In this document: one piece after another, positions 7,884 to 18,200 of the stretch
Numbering within the stretch: the first letter of the stretch is position 1
Layout of the letters: each line of letters begins with the position of its first letter
Source of the DNA: Leptolyngbya sp. FACHB-60
Lineage (GTDB): Bacteria > Cyanobacteriota > Cyanobacteriia > Phormidesmidales > Phormidesmidaceae
Assembly: GCF_014695775.1 (NCBI RefSeq)
Contig: NZ_JACJOX010000018.1
Span: 16,874 to 80,873, forward strand
Direction of reading: 5' to 3'
Length of the DNA: 64,000 nt
Notes under the pieces: model-generated
Databases searched by the model: none
The model's input: the letters and a program-made list of their open reading frames with translations, nothing else
What the model was told of the DNA's origin: nothing
Program-made: the position numbers and the translations under genes

Positions 7884-10800
7884 CTACTGCCAGGCATCTA
7901 AGTCTTGGCCCCAGCTTTGAGTGAGCTGGAGCCACTGACCGCGGCGGCGCTCCACATCGGCGGCAATCCAGATCAGGGCAACGCCGACTAAAATGCCGAC
8001 TACCCACTTGATGAAGGGAAAGGCGGCGTTAAGCACCACCAGCTGATTGAGGGCGTTGAGGGCAAAAACAACGGTGCCCGCGTAGAGCAGGGCGCGAATG
8101 CGCAGCAGGAGCCCGGCAGCGATCGCCCCTAAAGCCATCGCCCCCACCGGCAGCCCCGCCCAGCGTTCGGTTAAAAGCGCCGTGAGCAAAATCATCGCCA
8201 GGGCAATCAGCCGCAGCCAGTGGCGTTGTTCTTTACCCCCAGGCCGTTTCAGCGCTGGGTCGACCTGAGCGATGTAGAGCAGGGCCAGCCCCAGGGGCAG
8301 TACCCAGGCAAGGCTGTCGTCAATGGATCGAGTCTCAAGCCAGACCCAGATCGCCCAGGCCGCACAGAGGACTGAGAGGTAAGACAGGCGAATCTTGCCG
8401 CTGTGCCAGGCCAGCCAGCCATAGAACCCGGTCAGCACCCACAGGGTGGGAATGTGATCAAACCCTCCCGTGAGCAGAGTAATCAACAGCGGGAGAACTA
8501 CGGCCATCACCCGCCAGGGACGCTGGGGCCAGCCCCAGGTAGCCCAGGGTAGCCAATACACGGGCACGGCCACGGCACAGGCCACTACGCCCCACCAGTT
8601 ATCGAGGAATCCTAGCGTTGGGAACAGCGATCGCCCCAGGGCAAACCAGCCCACCAGCTCACCTAAGCCAGCGTAGACCCAGGCAGTCTTGACTGCGCTA
8701 GAAGCTCCCAGCCGTCCCTGGCTGAGGGCGTAGAGCACTAGGGCAGTGGCGATCGCTAACCCCAACCACCACAAGGTAGCCTCGACAAACTCGAAGCCAA
8801 TGCCGCCCCCCAGCATCAGCAGACTGCCGATAAACCAATGTAGGTGAGCCGCCCAAACCAGTTCTACCTGGGGAATTCCCAGGGTGCGATCGAGCTGCCC
8901 TGCCGCCAGTCGATACAAGGTCATGATCAGCGCTGCAACTCCCGCTAGCACCAGCAGAGCATCGGCCGCTTCGCCACCAGAACCTTGCAGCATCTGGTAA
9001 ATCACCAGCTCATACCACCCTACCGACAGCAGCCCCAAGGCGAGCCAGCGAGCCAAGGCGGTTTGGGAACGTCGCCCCACTTCTAGCACCAGCAGGGCCG
9101 CGACTACGACGAGCCAGCCCGTCCAGGCCGTGGCCGTATAGGCGCGTAGAGCTAAGGCTAACCCGGCATAGAGCAGCGTCAGGGTTTGCAAGGGGGGGAC
9201 CAAGGCCGGGCGAGAACGTCCGACAATAGCTGCCAAAGCTAGGGCGATCGCCCCCAGCCCCAAAGTCGGCACCGCCAAAGAAACCACTGCGGGATAGCGC
9301 TCAATTACGATCCCGGCTACCAGCAGTTCTATCCCCCAACCTGCCAGGTAAATAGTGAGAGGCCTCACAGTTCCCCAATAGCGGAGGACCAGAGACGCCA
9401 AGAATGCAGCCAGAACAGCAATGATCAAGGGGCGAGGTTCACGCCAGCCGAGGTAGTAGAAGGAAACTGCAAAAGTAGACAGGGTCAGTAAGCCAATGGC
9501 CAGGATGTGACCCCAGCGATCGCAAGCCACCCGATACAACCCTGACAGCGACGGCGTTTCAGCATCTTGGTGCATGGGCAGCAATCGCCAGGCAAGCCAT
9601 AGGGCTGCCGTCAGCCCCACTGTCACCAGTCCCCAGTCGGCCAAATGGCGAGGAAAGCCCGTAATCCAGTCTGCCAGACTGCTATAGACCCAGCCCGTGG
9701 CAAAGCCCACCGCCAGAAATGCTACCCCCGGTCGCCGGTAGAAAGTGCTATTCACCCCCGTCAGGGCCGTTGTCGAACCCAGGCCCACCAGCCGTGTCCA
9801 AGGTAAGCCCAGGGTAAAGGGCAGCGCAATGCCTGTAGTCAGCACGCTAGCGCGGTGACGACCGATCAGCATCAACACCAGCGGTATTACCAGACCCACC
9901 CAGCTTGTGCTGGCACGCCAGCCGCTATCGACCAGGTCTGCCCACAGCAGCGCGTAGCTGAGAGTAGACAGACCGATCCCATAGAGCCAGGCCGTACGGC
10001 CCCAAAGGTCACGAAGACCCTTGCTCAGCACCAGAGCCACCGTAGCCAGAGCCACCATAACCACGACCCAGTGGGCCAATGGCAGGTTTGGCCAGCGATC
10101 GCCAATGGCTACCACAATACTCCCCAAGGCCAAGCCGTAGGTGACGACAATGCGCCACTGAGCGGGGGAAAAGCGCCGCAGCGTTACCACCAGCGCCGTG
10201 ATCGTAGAGGCGATCAAATTCACCACCAGCACCGGGCCGCTGGCCAGGCTGATCAACGTCAATACAAGATTGCTGCCCAGGGCAATGCCATCACTAAAGT
10301 GGCTCAGCTTCAGCTTGTCTCGCCGCCGGTACCAGTCGGCTAGGGCCACCATCCCCACCACGTAGGGAAATAGCGAAATTCCTAGCAGTGGCCAGGTGCC
10401 AGCCGCAAATTCATCCAACTTAGCCAGGGGGACAAGCAGGGGCTGCCGCAACGATAGGGGCAGCATCTCCCAGCCGACGAAGCCGAGCTGGACGGCGATC
10501 GCGTAGGCGATCAGCAAATCCCGCCGCTTGCCCAATTTGCCTAACGCCTGAATACGCAGCGCCAGCCCGAGCAGCCCGATGCCTAACGCCTGGATGAGCC
10601 AATCGGCGATCGCCAGCAGCCAACCCCACCACAGCAGCCCCCGCCCCAGCGCAATTCCGCCGCGAAAGGGCCGGTCTGTGGCAATTCCCAGTTGTGAATT
10701 GGCTTCTGCAGTAGGCTCGACCTCGGGTTTGAGCGCCAGCCGTCGCTGACCCAGCCACACCAAGGTGGCTCCGTAGAGGCCAAAGGCCAGGCCAAACTGC

Positions 10801-11828
10801 CCCGCCTGAATCGACTCCCCTGGAGATAGTCCCCGCGCTAACAAAAGACCGAGGGCAGCGGTAATCACCACTGTAGGCCAGCGCAGGCCAAGCGCGGCGG
10901 GCTGTTGCCGCTGGCCGTAGACCGTGGCCGCGGCAGTGCCCAAAACCCCGGCATAGACCGCCAGCAGAGGCACCCCGCCCCACTCGCCGCTAAGGCCCCA
11001 GCCGGTATGGAGATAGGCTAAGCCCAAAGCATTGGCCTGCTCTAGGGGGGTGCTGTTTTGCTGGCGTAGCACTTGCAGAGCCGCGAAGGTTAGCAGAATG
11101 GCGGCGATCGCTCCCACCAACACCCCGCCCCCACGCCACACTCCCAGCCCATCCAGCGCCCAAAAATTCAGCGGCACCAGCAGTAGGGTAATCATTTGCA
11201 GGGTCTTAGCCGTCAGCTGCAAATTTGGGCGGCGATGGCACCACAGCCCCGCTGCCCAAAACACCAGGGTGTAGGCCAGTAGCACCAGGTACTGGCCCAC
11301 CGCGTTAAACCTAGCCCATTGGGTCGCCGCCAGCACCGCCGACGACAGCACGACTAAAAACACCCCCAGCCCCAGCAGCCACACCACGCTCAGTTCGCTC
11401 ATCAAGCGGCCGAGCCAGAGGTTTGTTGGAGCGGATGGCTGAGCAGTGCCCCGAGTTTGTCTCGGGGTAGATGGACGGATGTTTCGGAAACGGGGCGATC
11501 GCTGACGTCTAGGGCGAACAGCCGGTTCAACGGGGACAAAATCCGTAATTGGCGCGTCTCCAGCGGGGACGGCATCAGTGGTGGGCATTTCGCCTGCCGC
11601 TGGAGCACCTTCAGGCTCCAGAAAAGGATTGACCGCATCGGCCAAATCTAATTTTGGAACGGTCGCTGGCAGCCAGTCACAACTAAGATTGGCCCGCCCC
11701 AGGTCACGCACCTGCTGGTCAGTGATCAGGCCCAGCCGCAGCCAAGTATCCAGCCCTTCTAACAGCCCCGGCTGGTCGGGCGACAGGTCTAGCTGTAATC
11801 GAATGATGGGGTCTCGATCGTCAGCCAT
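7884..11828 (-). CDS. Giant multi-pass integral membrane protein of unknown function
   Basis: This 1314-residue protein starts with a soluble segment of about 140 residues: an acidic N-terminus (PIIRLQLDLSP), a WLRLGLITDQQVRDLG helix that recalls the start of DUF2157-type proteins, then a Pro/Arg-rich linker. From about residue 145 to 1295 it is almost entirely hydrophobic helices, broken by short loops such as RRPNLQLT and HRRPNL-like basic turns; I estimate 30 or more membrane spans. It ends in a short charged tail (ERRRGQWLQLTQSWGQDLDAW). No transporter, channel or glycosyltransferase motif is visible. Similar very large polytopic proteins occur in cyanobacteria without known function. The glycosyltransferase at 11917-12882 lies just upstream on the same strand. 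Confidence 0.8.
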   Translation of the reverse strand: MADDRDPIIRLQLDLSPDQPGLLEGLDTWLRLGLITDQQVRDLGRANLSCDWLPATVPKLDLADAVNPFLEPEGAPAAGEMPTTDAVPAGDAPITDFVPVEPAVRPRRQRSPRFRNIRPSTPRQTRGTAQPSAPTNLWLGRLMSELSVVWLLGLGVFLVVLSSAVLAATQWARFNAVGQYLVLLAYTLVFWAAGLWCHRRPNLQLTAKTLQMITLLLVPLNFWALDGLGVWRGGGVLVGAIAAILLTFAALQVLRQQNSTPLEQANALGLAYLHTGWGLSGEWGGVPLLAVYAGVLGTAAATVYGQRQQPAALGLRWPTVVITAALGLLLARGLSPGESIQAGQFGLAFGLYGATLVWLGQRRLALKPEVEPTAEANSQLGIATDRPFRGGIALGRGLLWWGWLLAIADWLIQALGIGLLGLALRIQALGKLGKRRDLLIAYAIAVQLGFVGWEMLPLSLRQPLLVPLAKLDEFAAGTWPLLGISLFPYVVGMVALADWYRRRDKLKLSHFSDGIALGSNLVLTLISLASGPVLVVNLIASTITALVVTLRRFSPAQWRIVVTYGLALGSIVVAIGDRWPNLPLAHWVVVMVALATVALVLSKGLRDLWGRTAWLYGIGLSTLSYALLWADLVDSGWRASTSWVGLVIPLVLMLIGRHRASVLTTGIALPFTLGLPWTRLVGLGSTTALTGVNSTFYRRPGVAFLAVGFATGWVYSSLADWITGFPRHLADWGLVTVGLTAALWLAWRLLPMHQDAETPSLSGLYRVACDRWGHILAIGLLTLSTFAVSFYYLGWREPRPLIIAVLAAFLASLVLRYWGTVRPLTIYLAGWGIELLVAGIVIERYPAVVSLAVPTLGLGAIALALAAIVGRSRPALVPPLQTLTLLYAGLALALRAYTATAWTGWLVVVAALLVLEVGRRSQTALARWLALGLLSVGWYELVIYQMLQGSGGEAADALLVLAGVAALIMTLYRLAAGQLDRTLGIPQVELVWAAHLHWFIGSLLMLGGGIGFEFVEATLWWLGLAIATALVLYALSQGRLGASSAVKTAWVYAGLGELVGWFALGRSLFPTLGFLDNWWGVVACAVAVPVYWLPWATWGWPQRPWRVMAVVLPLLITLLTGGFDHIPTLWVLTGFYGWLAWHSGKIRLSYLSVLCAAWAIWVWLETRSIDDSLAWVLPLGLALLYIAQVDPALKRPGGKEQRHWLRLIALAMILLTALLTERWAGLPVGAMALGAIAAGLLLRIRALLYAGTVVFALNALNQLVVLNAAFPFIKWVVGILVGVALIWIAADVERRRGQWLQLTQSWGQDLDAWQ

Positions 11829-11916
11829 GCTCTGCCTTGAGGAACGGTTTTAGAATTATGGGCGTTGCCACAGCAGGTAGATTCTCAAGCCTGAGATTCT
11901 TAACCTCAGGTCGGGT

Positions 11917-12882
11917 TTACTCCATATCGGCATGAAGTCGCCCATGCTTGCCCAGAGTAGTGGCCAGTGTGTAAACCGTGTAGAACCAGCCCAACCCAAA
12001 AAACACCCCTCGGCTCAGAATCTTCAGCGGATGGCCGCTTTTATTGCAGGGGGGGTGCCCCAGCACATGACAGTCGAACAGGCGGCCGTAGAGGCGTAGG
12101 TTTTGCCCCAGGGTAAGGTTTTTCAGCGCCAGCAGAAAATGGTTGTGGTAAAAATTCATCTGGTAGCTGAGCGATCGCGTCGTAATGTCGTGGCAGCCGC
12201 CCGTTTCTTCTCCCAGGTGCACCAGGTGCGCCGTTGGGTTGTACCAAATGATGTAGCCGGTGGAACGAATGTGGAGGCAAAAGTCAGACTCTTCCCGCAC
12301 GGCACTGCCATAGAAACGCTCATCAAAGCGTAGTCCGTGCTTGTCAAACAGTTCTCGCCGAAATGACATGTTGCACCCCCGGGCCGTCAGCACCCGCTGG
12401 GGTTGCGTGGTGTGTACCAGGTCGATGTGGTACCAGGCAATTCCTGGATCCATCGCCTGCGGAGGCAGGTAGTCGATTTCTAGATCCGTTTGCTCCGCGA
12501 GCTTCATGCGGTCAAACACGCGCCCTGCCACCGCCCCGACATCCGGCCGTTCCAGAAAGGTGCGGGCGTGGGCGTAGAGATAGCCTGGGGGCAGCACCAC
12601 ATCGTCGTCGATAAAGAGGACTAGATCGGAATGCGATCGCTCTATGCCCAAATTTCGAGCCGCCGGCAAGCTCGCCCAGGGTACCGAGTACCAGGTGATC
12701 TCCCCCGCATTCTGCCAAGCCTGAAGCTGCTGCTGAGTTTCCGCCTGGGGGGCTTGAGTTTGGTCTACCACCACCACCTGGTAGGCCGGATAGTCTTGAG
12801 CCAGCACGCTGCGCAGCGTGTCGCACAACACTGTCTCCCGCTGGTAGGTAGGAACGATGACAGCAATGGTGGGCCAATCCAT
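11917..12882 (-). CDS. Family 2 glycosyltransferase
   Basis: This 321-residue GT-A enzyme transfers a sugar from a nucleotide-sugar donor. The N-terminal fold is typical: VIVPTYQRETVL, then VVVVDQTQ, LPAARNLGIERS and the metal-binding FIDDDVVLPPG (Asp92-94). TARGCNMSFRRELF and the FDERFYGSAVREESDFCLHIR segment hold the acceptor/catalytic acidic motif. The C-terminal 80 residues have one or two hydrophobic stretches (GVFFGLGWFYTVYTLATTLG), so it may sit on the membrane. Product is probably a cell-surface polysaccharide or glycolipid, by inference from the family. The giant membrane protein follows 88 bases later on the same strand and could be co-transcribed. Confidence 0.85.
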   Translation of the reverse strand: MDWPTIAVIVPTYQRETVLCDTLRSVLAQDYPAYQVVVVDQTQAPQAETQQQLQAWQNAGEITWYSVPWASLPAARNLGIERSHSDLVLFIDDDVVLPPGYLYAHARTFLERPDVGAVAGRVFDRMKLAEQTDLEIDYLPPQAMDPGIAWYHIDLVHTTQPQRVLTARGCNMSFRRELFDKHGLRFDERFYGSAVREESDFCLHIRSTGYIIWYNPTAHLVHLGEETGGCHDITTRSLSYQMNFYHNHFLLALKNLTLGQNLRLYGRLFDCHVLGHPPCNKSGHPLKILSRGVFFGLGWFYTVYTLATTLGKHGRLHADME

Positions 12883-13032
12883 AGCAACAGGGAATGTAGG
12901 GCTCAGATCAGTATTCCCACCGATCCACTACGACTTAGCCGAGGCCACTCCTTCGCCCTTGGGAGCACTCCGCCTGGGTAAGCCTGCCCGCCAGGACAAA
13001 CGAGCTTTGCTCACGATTGGCCGACCCACTCC

Positions 13033-13950
13033 TTATGGCAACTCCACCGACGTTGGCTTAGCAATATGAGGCAGTCCCCAGCCCAGCTTTTCGCGGAGCA
13101 CGGTAAAAAATTCTGGCGGTTTTAGCCGAATGAACCGCGCTGAGTAAGGGGCGCGGCAGGTACTCACCTCGTCTTTAGTCATGACGTAGCAGCCCGCGTT
13201 GCCGTCCACAATCAGCACCAGAGGGTCGGGGTTGGCCGAGCGAATTACCACCTGCTCGTGGTCAGGAAACACCAGCCCTCGGGACGCCAGCGAGTGCGGG
13301 CAAATGGGGATGAGCTGAGTAACGGACACCCCAGGGGTGATCACCGGCCCACCGGCCGAGAGCGAATAGGCCGTAGACCCTGTGGGGGTCGATACGATAA
13401 TGCCGTCAGCCGCAATATCGACTGGGGAGTGAGAGCCGATCGCCACTTCAAAATGACACATGCTGGTCAGGGGCTCACGGTGCAGCACCATCTCGTTTAG
13501 ACAGAGAGCTTCCCATACGAGGCTAGACTCGTGGAAAAGGCGCACCGCTAGCATGCCCCGCTCTTCGACTTCGTAGTCACCTGCCAGTACCTGGTCGATA
13601 GCCTGGGGCAACTGGTTCAGATAAGCCTCAGTCAAAAAGCCCATGTGGCCTGTATTTATCGTCAGCAGAGGCACCCCAATGGGGGCCAGCTGCCGAAAGG
13701 CTGACAGCACCGTGCCATCACCCCCCAGCACCACCGCGAAACTCATATCGGCATCGAAATTGGGCGGCACCAGACTGTCAAGGGGAGTGTGGCAAACGGG
13801 GCGCTCAGGCTGAGAATAGCCCAAAATGCCGCCCATGCCGGTGGCTAGGCTGACGGTGTAGCCTCGGCGAGTCAGTTTTTCCTCCCATTCGAGAGCGGCC
13901 TGGCAAGCCACAGGCTTAACGTCGTTGTAGATAATGCCAACCTTGGGCAC
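13033..13950 (-). CDS. nadK: NAD(+) kinase
   Basis: NadK phosphorylates NAD(H) to NADP(H) and so supplies photosynthetic reductant carriers. In this 305-residue protein the diagnostic GGDGT is at 76-80 ([14 protein letters not shown]), followed by [11 protein letters not shown] and the second conserved block [25 protein letters not shown]-like [13 protein letters not shown] is present near the end. Cyanobacteria often carry two NAD kinase paralogues; which one this is cannot be told without comparison. ATG 13950 precedes [10 protein letters not shown] directly. Confidence 0.93.
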   Translation of the reverse strand: MPKVGIIYNDVKPVACQAALEWEEKLTRRGYTVSLATGMGGILGYSQPERPVCHTPLDSLVPPNFDADMSFAVVLGGDGTVLSAFRQLAPIGVPLLTINTGHMGFLTEAYLNQLPQAIDQVLAGDYEVEERGMLAVRLFHESSLVWEALCLNEMVLHREPLTSMCHFEVAIGSHSPVDIAADGIIVSTPTGSTAYSLSAGGPVITPGVSVTQLIPICPHSLASRGLVFPDHEQVVIRSANPDPLVLIVDGNAGCYVMTKDEVSTCRAPYSARFIRLKPPEFFTVLREKLGWGLPHIAKPTSVELP

Positions 13951-14256
13951 AGGCAGGGTCCAACCTTACAATCGGTGAAATGAGGCAAGCAAAACGTGCT
14001 CTACACCCGCTAAGATGCCGAACACGCTGGTGGGGATCATAGTTTATTTCTTCCTAGGCTACCGTTTTTTCGTCTAGGGTAAAACAGCCCACTACCGAAT
14101 CGCCTAGCAACCCTACCCATTTGAGGTGCTGAGTCGTATCGTTGCCCACAACGTCGGGGTAGACCACAGCCTACGCTACGGTTATCTTACCTCTGGGGGT
14201 TTTGCCTAGCCCTGACCTCGATCACGATTGTTTTGTATCGCGTTGCTTTTGCCGCC

Positions 14257-14517
14257 GTGACCCGTCGCCCCTCTGAAACCACCGCCTACGTTCGCATTAC
14301 CCACCAGTCGTGGAGCCAGGGCCGCATCGAAGGCGAAGTGCGGGCCAGCACCTACGAATGGCAATTTCAGTGGCGCTTTCGTCAGGGTAACCTCCGGGTC
14401 GAGCCATCCCTGGGGCGAGCGCTGATCTGCGAACCCCTCAGCCGCTTTCTCGAACGCTTTGACTATCAGCTTGAACCCGGCGGTGACTACTCGTTTACCA
14501 TTCGGGCAAAGCTATAG
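14257..14517 (+). CDS. DUF3146-type small cyanobacterial protein
   Basis: This short protein of about 86 residues is rich in aromatic and charged residues (VRITHQSWSQGRIEGEV, YEWQFQWRFRQG, QLEPGGDYSFTI). I recognise the pattern as the DUF3146 family of cyanobacteria, of unknown function; no catalytic motif is visible. The frame is open further upstream: TTG 14233 would add eight residues (YRVAFAAV), but GTG 14257 puts the start just before the conserved ETTAYVRIT block. It is convergent with yqgF, with 20 bases between the stops. Confidence 0.65.
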   Translation: MTRRPSETTAYVRITHQSWSQGRIEGEVRASTYEWQFQWRFRQGNLRVEPSLGRALICEPLSRFLERFDYQLEPGGDYSFTIRAKL

Positions 14518-14537
14518 GCAAAAAGAAAGACCATGCC

Positions 14538-14939
14538 CTACTCGCCGGTCAGGCGATTCAAATAGCGCTCGATCAGCAGAATGGCCACGATGTCGTCTAT
14601 GGGGCGAGAAATTTTGCGCAGCGATTGGGGAATTATCCCTGCCAGTCCCGATGGGGGATACATTTGCCAGTAGCGATCGCGCGCTTCCAGCGTGGTATAT
14701 CGTTCATCCACCAGCATGATCCGGGGTGGGTCGGGGAGCTGACTGAGGGTGTCTTTCCAGTTCCTCGATGCGGTTTGATCGCCCAGCACAATGGTCGAAA
14801 TTGGAAATCGCTGGCGTAGGGTAGCAATCTCATTGATCACCGCATCGGCGGCAACCACCTGTTGATAGCACAGCAGTCGGTCTAGCCCCATGACGGCCAA
14901 GCCGCATTTTTGCCGTCCGGGGTCAAAGCCTAAAATCAT
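14538..14939 (-). CDS. yqgF: Pre-16S rRNA-processing nuclease YqgF / RuvX-like
   Basis: This RNase H-fold protein starts with MILGFDPGRQKCGLAV (first catalytic Asp), continues with TIVLGDQTASRNW and IMLVDERYTTLEA (second acidic site), and ends in RPIDDIVAILLIERYL (third acidic site). YqgF family members trim the 5' end of pre-16S rRNA and were also proposed as Holliday junction resolvases. The frame is open up to ATG 15059, which would add 40 Pro-rich residues (PPAPVSQPTPPPL). I prefer ATG 14939 because the fold begins there; the longer form cannot be excluded. It is divergent from smc. Confidence 0.82.
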   Translation of the reverse strand: MILGFDPGRQKCGLAVMGLDRLLCYQQVVAADAVINEIATLRQRFPISTIVLGDQTASRNWKDTLSQLPDPPRIMLVDERYTTLEARDRYWQMYPPSGLAGIIPQSLRKISRPIDDIVAILLIERYLNRLTGE

Positions 14940-15247
14940 CGGCTGAGACAGAGGTGGGGGAGTGGGCTGGCTCACGGGGGCTGGGGGTAGATTTTCCCCT
15001 CCATTGTGCCATCCTGGATTGGATTTCTTGGGAAGGTGCAGTTCTTGCTGCAAAGCCAAGAACTGCGAGGTGGCTTGCCCAGAATGTGGATAACTTCTCC
15101 GCTATCTAGCGTACAAATCCTTTTCTTTGCACTAAACTTAGGCGGCATCAGCCTAGCTAGAGGTATGGATCCTAGCCGCTCAAGTCGGGTTAGCCAAAAT
15201 CCCTGCTCTCTAGTACACTTGTTTCAAGTCTGAGGTAACGCTGGCCA

Positions 15248-18200
15248 GTGCACATCAAGCGTGTTGAGCTGTCCCACTTTAAATCGTTTGGGGGTACGAC
15301 CCAGGTTCCATTGTTGCCTGGGTTTACTGTCATATCTGGGCCTAACGGCTCAGGTAAATCGAATATTTTAGACGCGCTGCTGTTTGGATTGGGGTTGGCC
15401 AGCTCTAAGGGCATGCGGGCCGATCGCCTGCCCGACCTGGTAAACCAAAACCAGATGAGCCGTCGCGCCACCTCCGAAGCCAGCGTCACTGTGACCTTTG
15501 ACCTCAGCGACGTGGCCGCCGACCTGATGATCGATGGCGACGGGGAAGTGCAGGGAAACAATGTCAATGGGAATGGTGCGATCGCCAGCACCAACGGCCA
15601 CAACGGCAATTCTCCCACCCTCGAAATTTCTCAGCCAGACACCGCCAATGTGGTCACACTACCCATGGGCCGCGAGTGGAGTGTGACCCGGCGACTGCGG
15701 GTCACGAGTCAGGGCACCTACACCTCTAATTACTACATCAACGGCGAACCCTGCACCCTCAACCAGCTCCATGAGCAGCTGCAGCGGTTTCATGTTTATC
15801 CCGAAGGCTACAACGTGGTGCTTCAGGGGGATGTCACCAGTATTATTTCAATGAACTCCCGCGAGCGCCGGGAAATTATTGACGAGCTGGCCGGGGTCGC
15901 CGCCTTCGATCGCAAAATTGACCAGGCCAGGGGCAAGCTAGAGGCCGTGCGCGACCACGAAGAACGCTTTCGCATTGTCGAGCGTGAGCTGCAGGCTCAG
16001 CTAGAGCGCCTGGCCCAAGACCGACAAAAGGCCGAGAAGTACCAGCGTCTCAAGGAAACCTTCCAGACCAAAAGCCAGTGGGAGGCCGTGCTGCTGTGGC
16101 AAAGCCAACAGCGGACGATCGCAGCCCTACAGCAAACCTTAGAGCAGGGCGAGGTCAAATCTACCCAGCTAGCCGCGGCGATCGCCCAGGGGCAGGGGGC
16201 GATCGCCGCCCTCGAAGCCGAACTCGCCACCCTCAATGCCCACATTCGGGCCATGGGCGAAGACGAGCACCTGGCCCTGCAATCCCAGGTAGCCACCCAT
16301 GAGGCTGAGCTACGCCAGCTCCAGCGCCAGGAACAGGAAAACCGCAACGCCACCAACCAGGGCGCTGCCCTGCGCCGCGACACTGAGATCGCCCGCCAGC
16401 AGCAGCAGCGCGATTTAGAGCAGGTGGGGCAATCCATTGAGTCATTAACCACGGGAGAGCTCGTTGCCCTTACCGAGGCCAAAAACCAGGTGCAGCAGGC
16501 TCTAGAAGAACGCCGTCAGGCGACGTTGGCGATCGCCTCTGAGTCCCAAGCCAGCATTCAGCAGCAGACCCAGCTGCGTCAGGCGATCGAAACTCTGCGG
16601 AGCGATGTCGAGCCCCAGCGGGCCGAGCAGATTCGTCTGCAAGAGCGCCTGCGCCAACTCGAACAGCAGATCGAGACGTTGACCGAGCAGCGCAACACCC
16701 TAGGGCCTGCGCCAGCAGAGCCTGATGCCGATGCCGGGTTCGCCCAGCGGTTGGCGGCATCGGAAAAAGAGATTCAGGCGATCGCCGCCAAGATTGCCGC
16801 CGCTGAGGCAGAACTCTCTGTTCAGCGCGACACCCAAACCCGTTTGCTCAAAGAACAGCGCGACAAGCAGCGCGAACTTGACAAGCTCGAAGCCCAAACC
16901 CAAGCTCTGCAAGAGAGCCAGGGCACCCACGCCACCAAACTGCTGCTCGACAGCGGTCTGGCAGGCATCAGTGGGCTGGTCGCTCAGCTAGGCAAAGTAG
17001 ACCCCAAATATCAGCTGGCCCTAGAAATCGCTGCCGGGGCCCGCCTCGGCTACTTGGTGGTGGAGAGCGACCAGGTGGCTGCCAAGGGGATCGAATTTCT
17101 CAAGCAGCGCCGGGCCGGACGGGCCACCTTTTTGCCCCTCAACAAAATTCGTGCGCCTCGATTCACCCCCGTACCCGACTGGAAGCGCCCCGATGGATTC
17201 CTCGACTACGCCGTCAACCTGATCGATTGCGACCCCCGCTACCGCGATATTTTTGGCTACACCTTCGGCAGCACCGTGGTCTTCGACAGCCTCACTTCGG
17301 CTCGGCAGTATCTGGGCGACTACCGCATCGTCACGCTGGAAGGGGAAATTCTCGAAACCAGTGGGGCAATGACCGGGGGTAACGTGTCATCGCGCTCTGG
17401 CGGCCTGCACTTTGGCACCGTAGAACCAGCAGAATCGACCGAAGCCCAGGCTCTACGCCAGCGGCTGGGAGATATTGAGGTGATGCTAGAACGCTGCGAT
17501 CGCGATCTCAACACCACCTCAGAAACCCTGCAAACCCTCTCCCAAAACTTAATTGCCCAGCGCCAGCAATACCGCGAACTTCAGCTGGCGAGCGAACAGC
17601 AGCAGAACCAGCAGCAGCAGCAGGCCCAACAGCAAGCCCAGCTCGAAGCCCAGCTCAGTCAGCACCAGCAAGAATTGACTAGCACCCAGGCTCGCCTGCA
17701 AGAACTTTCAGCCTCCCTGCCCACCCAGGAAGCCGAAATTGTCCGGCAGCAGCAGGCTCTCAGTGAGATAGAGCAGTCCCAGGCCCACAGCGAGTGGCAG
17801 ACAGCTCAGGCAGCCGTGGGGCAACTGGAGAGTCAGTTGAGCGATCGCCAGCGGGCTGTCCAAGAGGCTGAGCGCCAACTGCAAGCGCTGCACAACCAAC
17901 GCCAGCAGCTTGAGCTGGCCCTTACCCAAGCCCAGCAAACTCTCACTACCCAGGCCCAGCAGCAGGCTGAGCGCGACCAGCAGCTCACTCAGCTCCAGCA
18001 GCAGCAGGCCGGGCTAAATGGTGAAATCGCCCAGCTGCGCCAGCAGATGGCCGCCCTCGACCAAACCCTAGCCGCCGAAAAAGCCGTCCGCGACGAACTA
18101 GAGGGACGGCTGCGCACCCGGCGTACCCAGACCCAGCAGCAGGAGTGGGAGCGCCAAAAGCTGCTCGAAACCCAGCAGGAGCGCCGTCAGCAGCTGGCAG

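Noticed and set aside
16470..16760. Frames overlapping the smc coiled coil
   Set aside because: High-GC, Gln/Ala-rich coiled-coil codons keep other frames open by chance.
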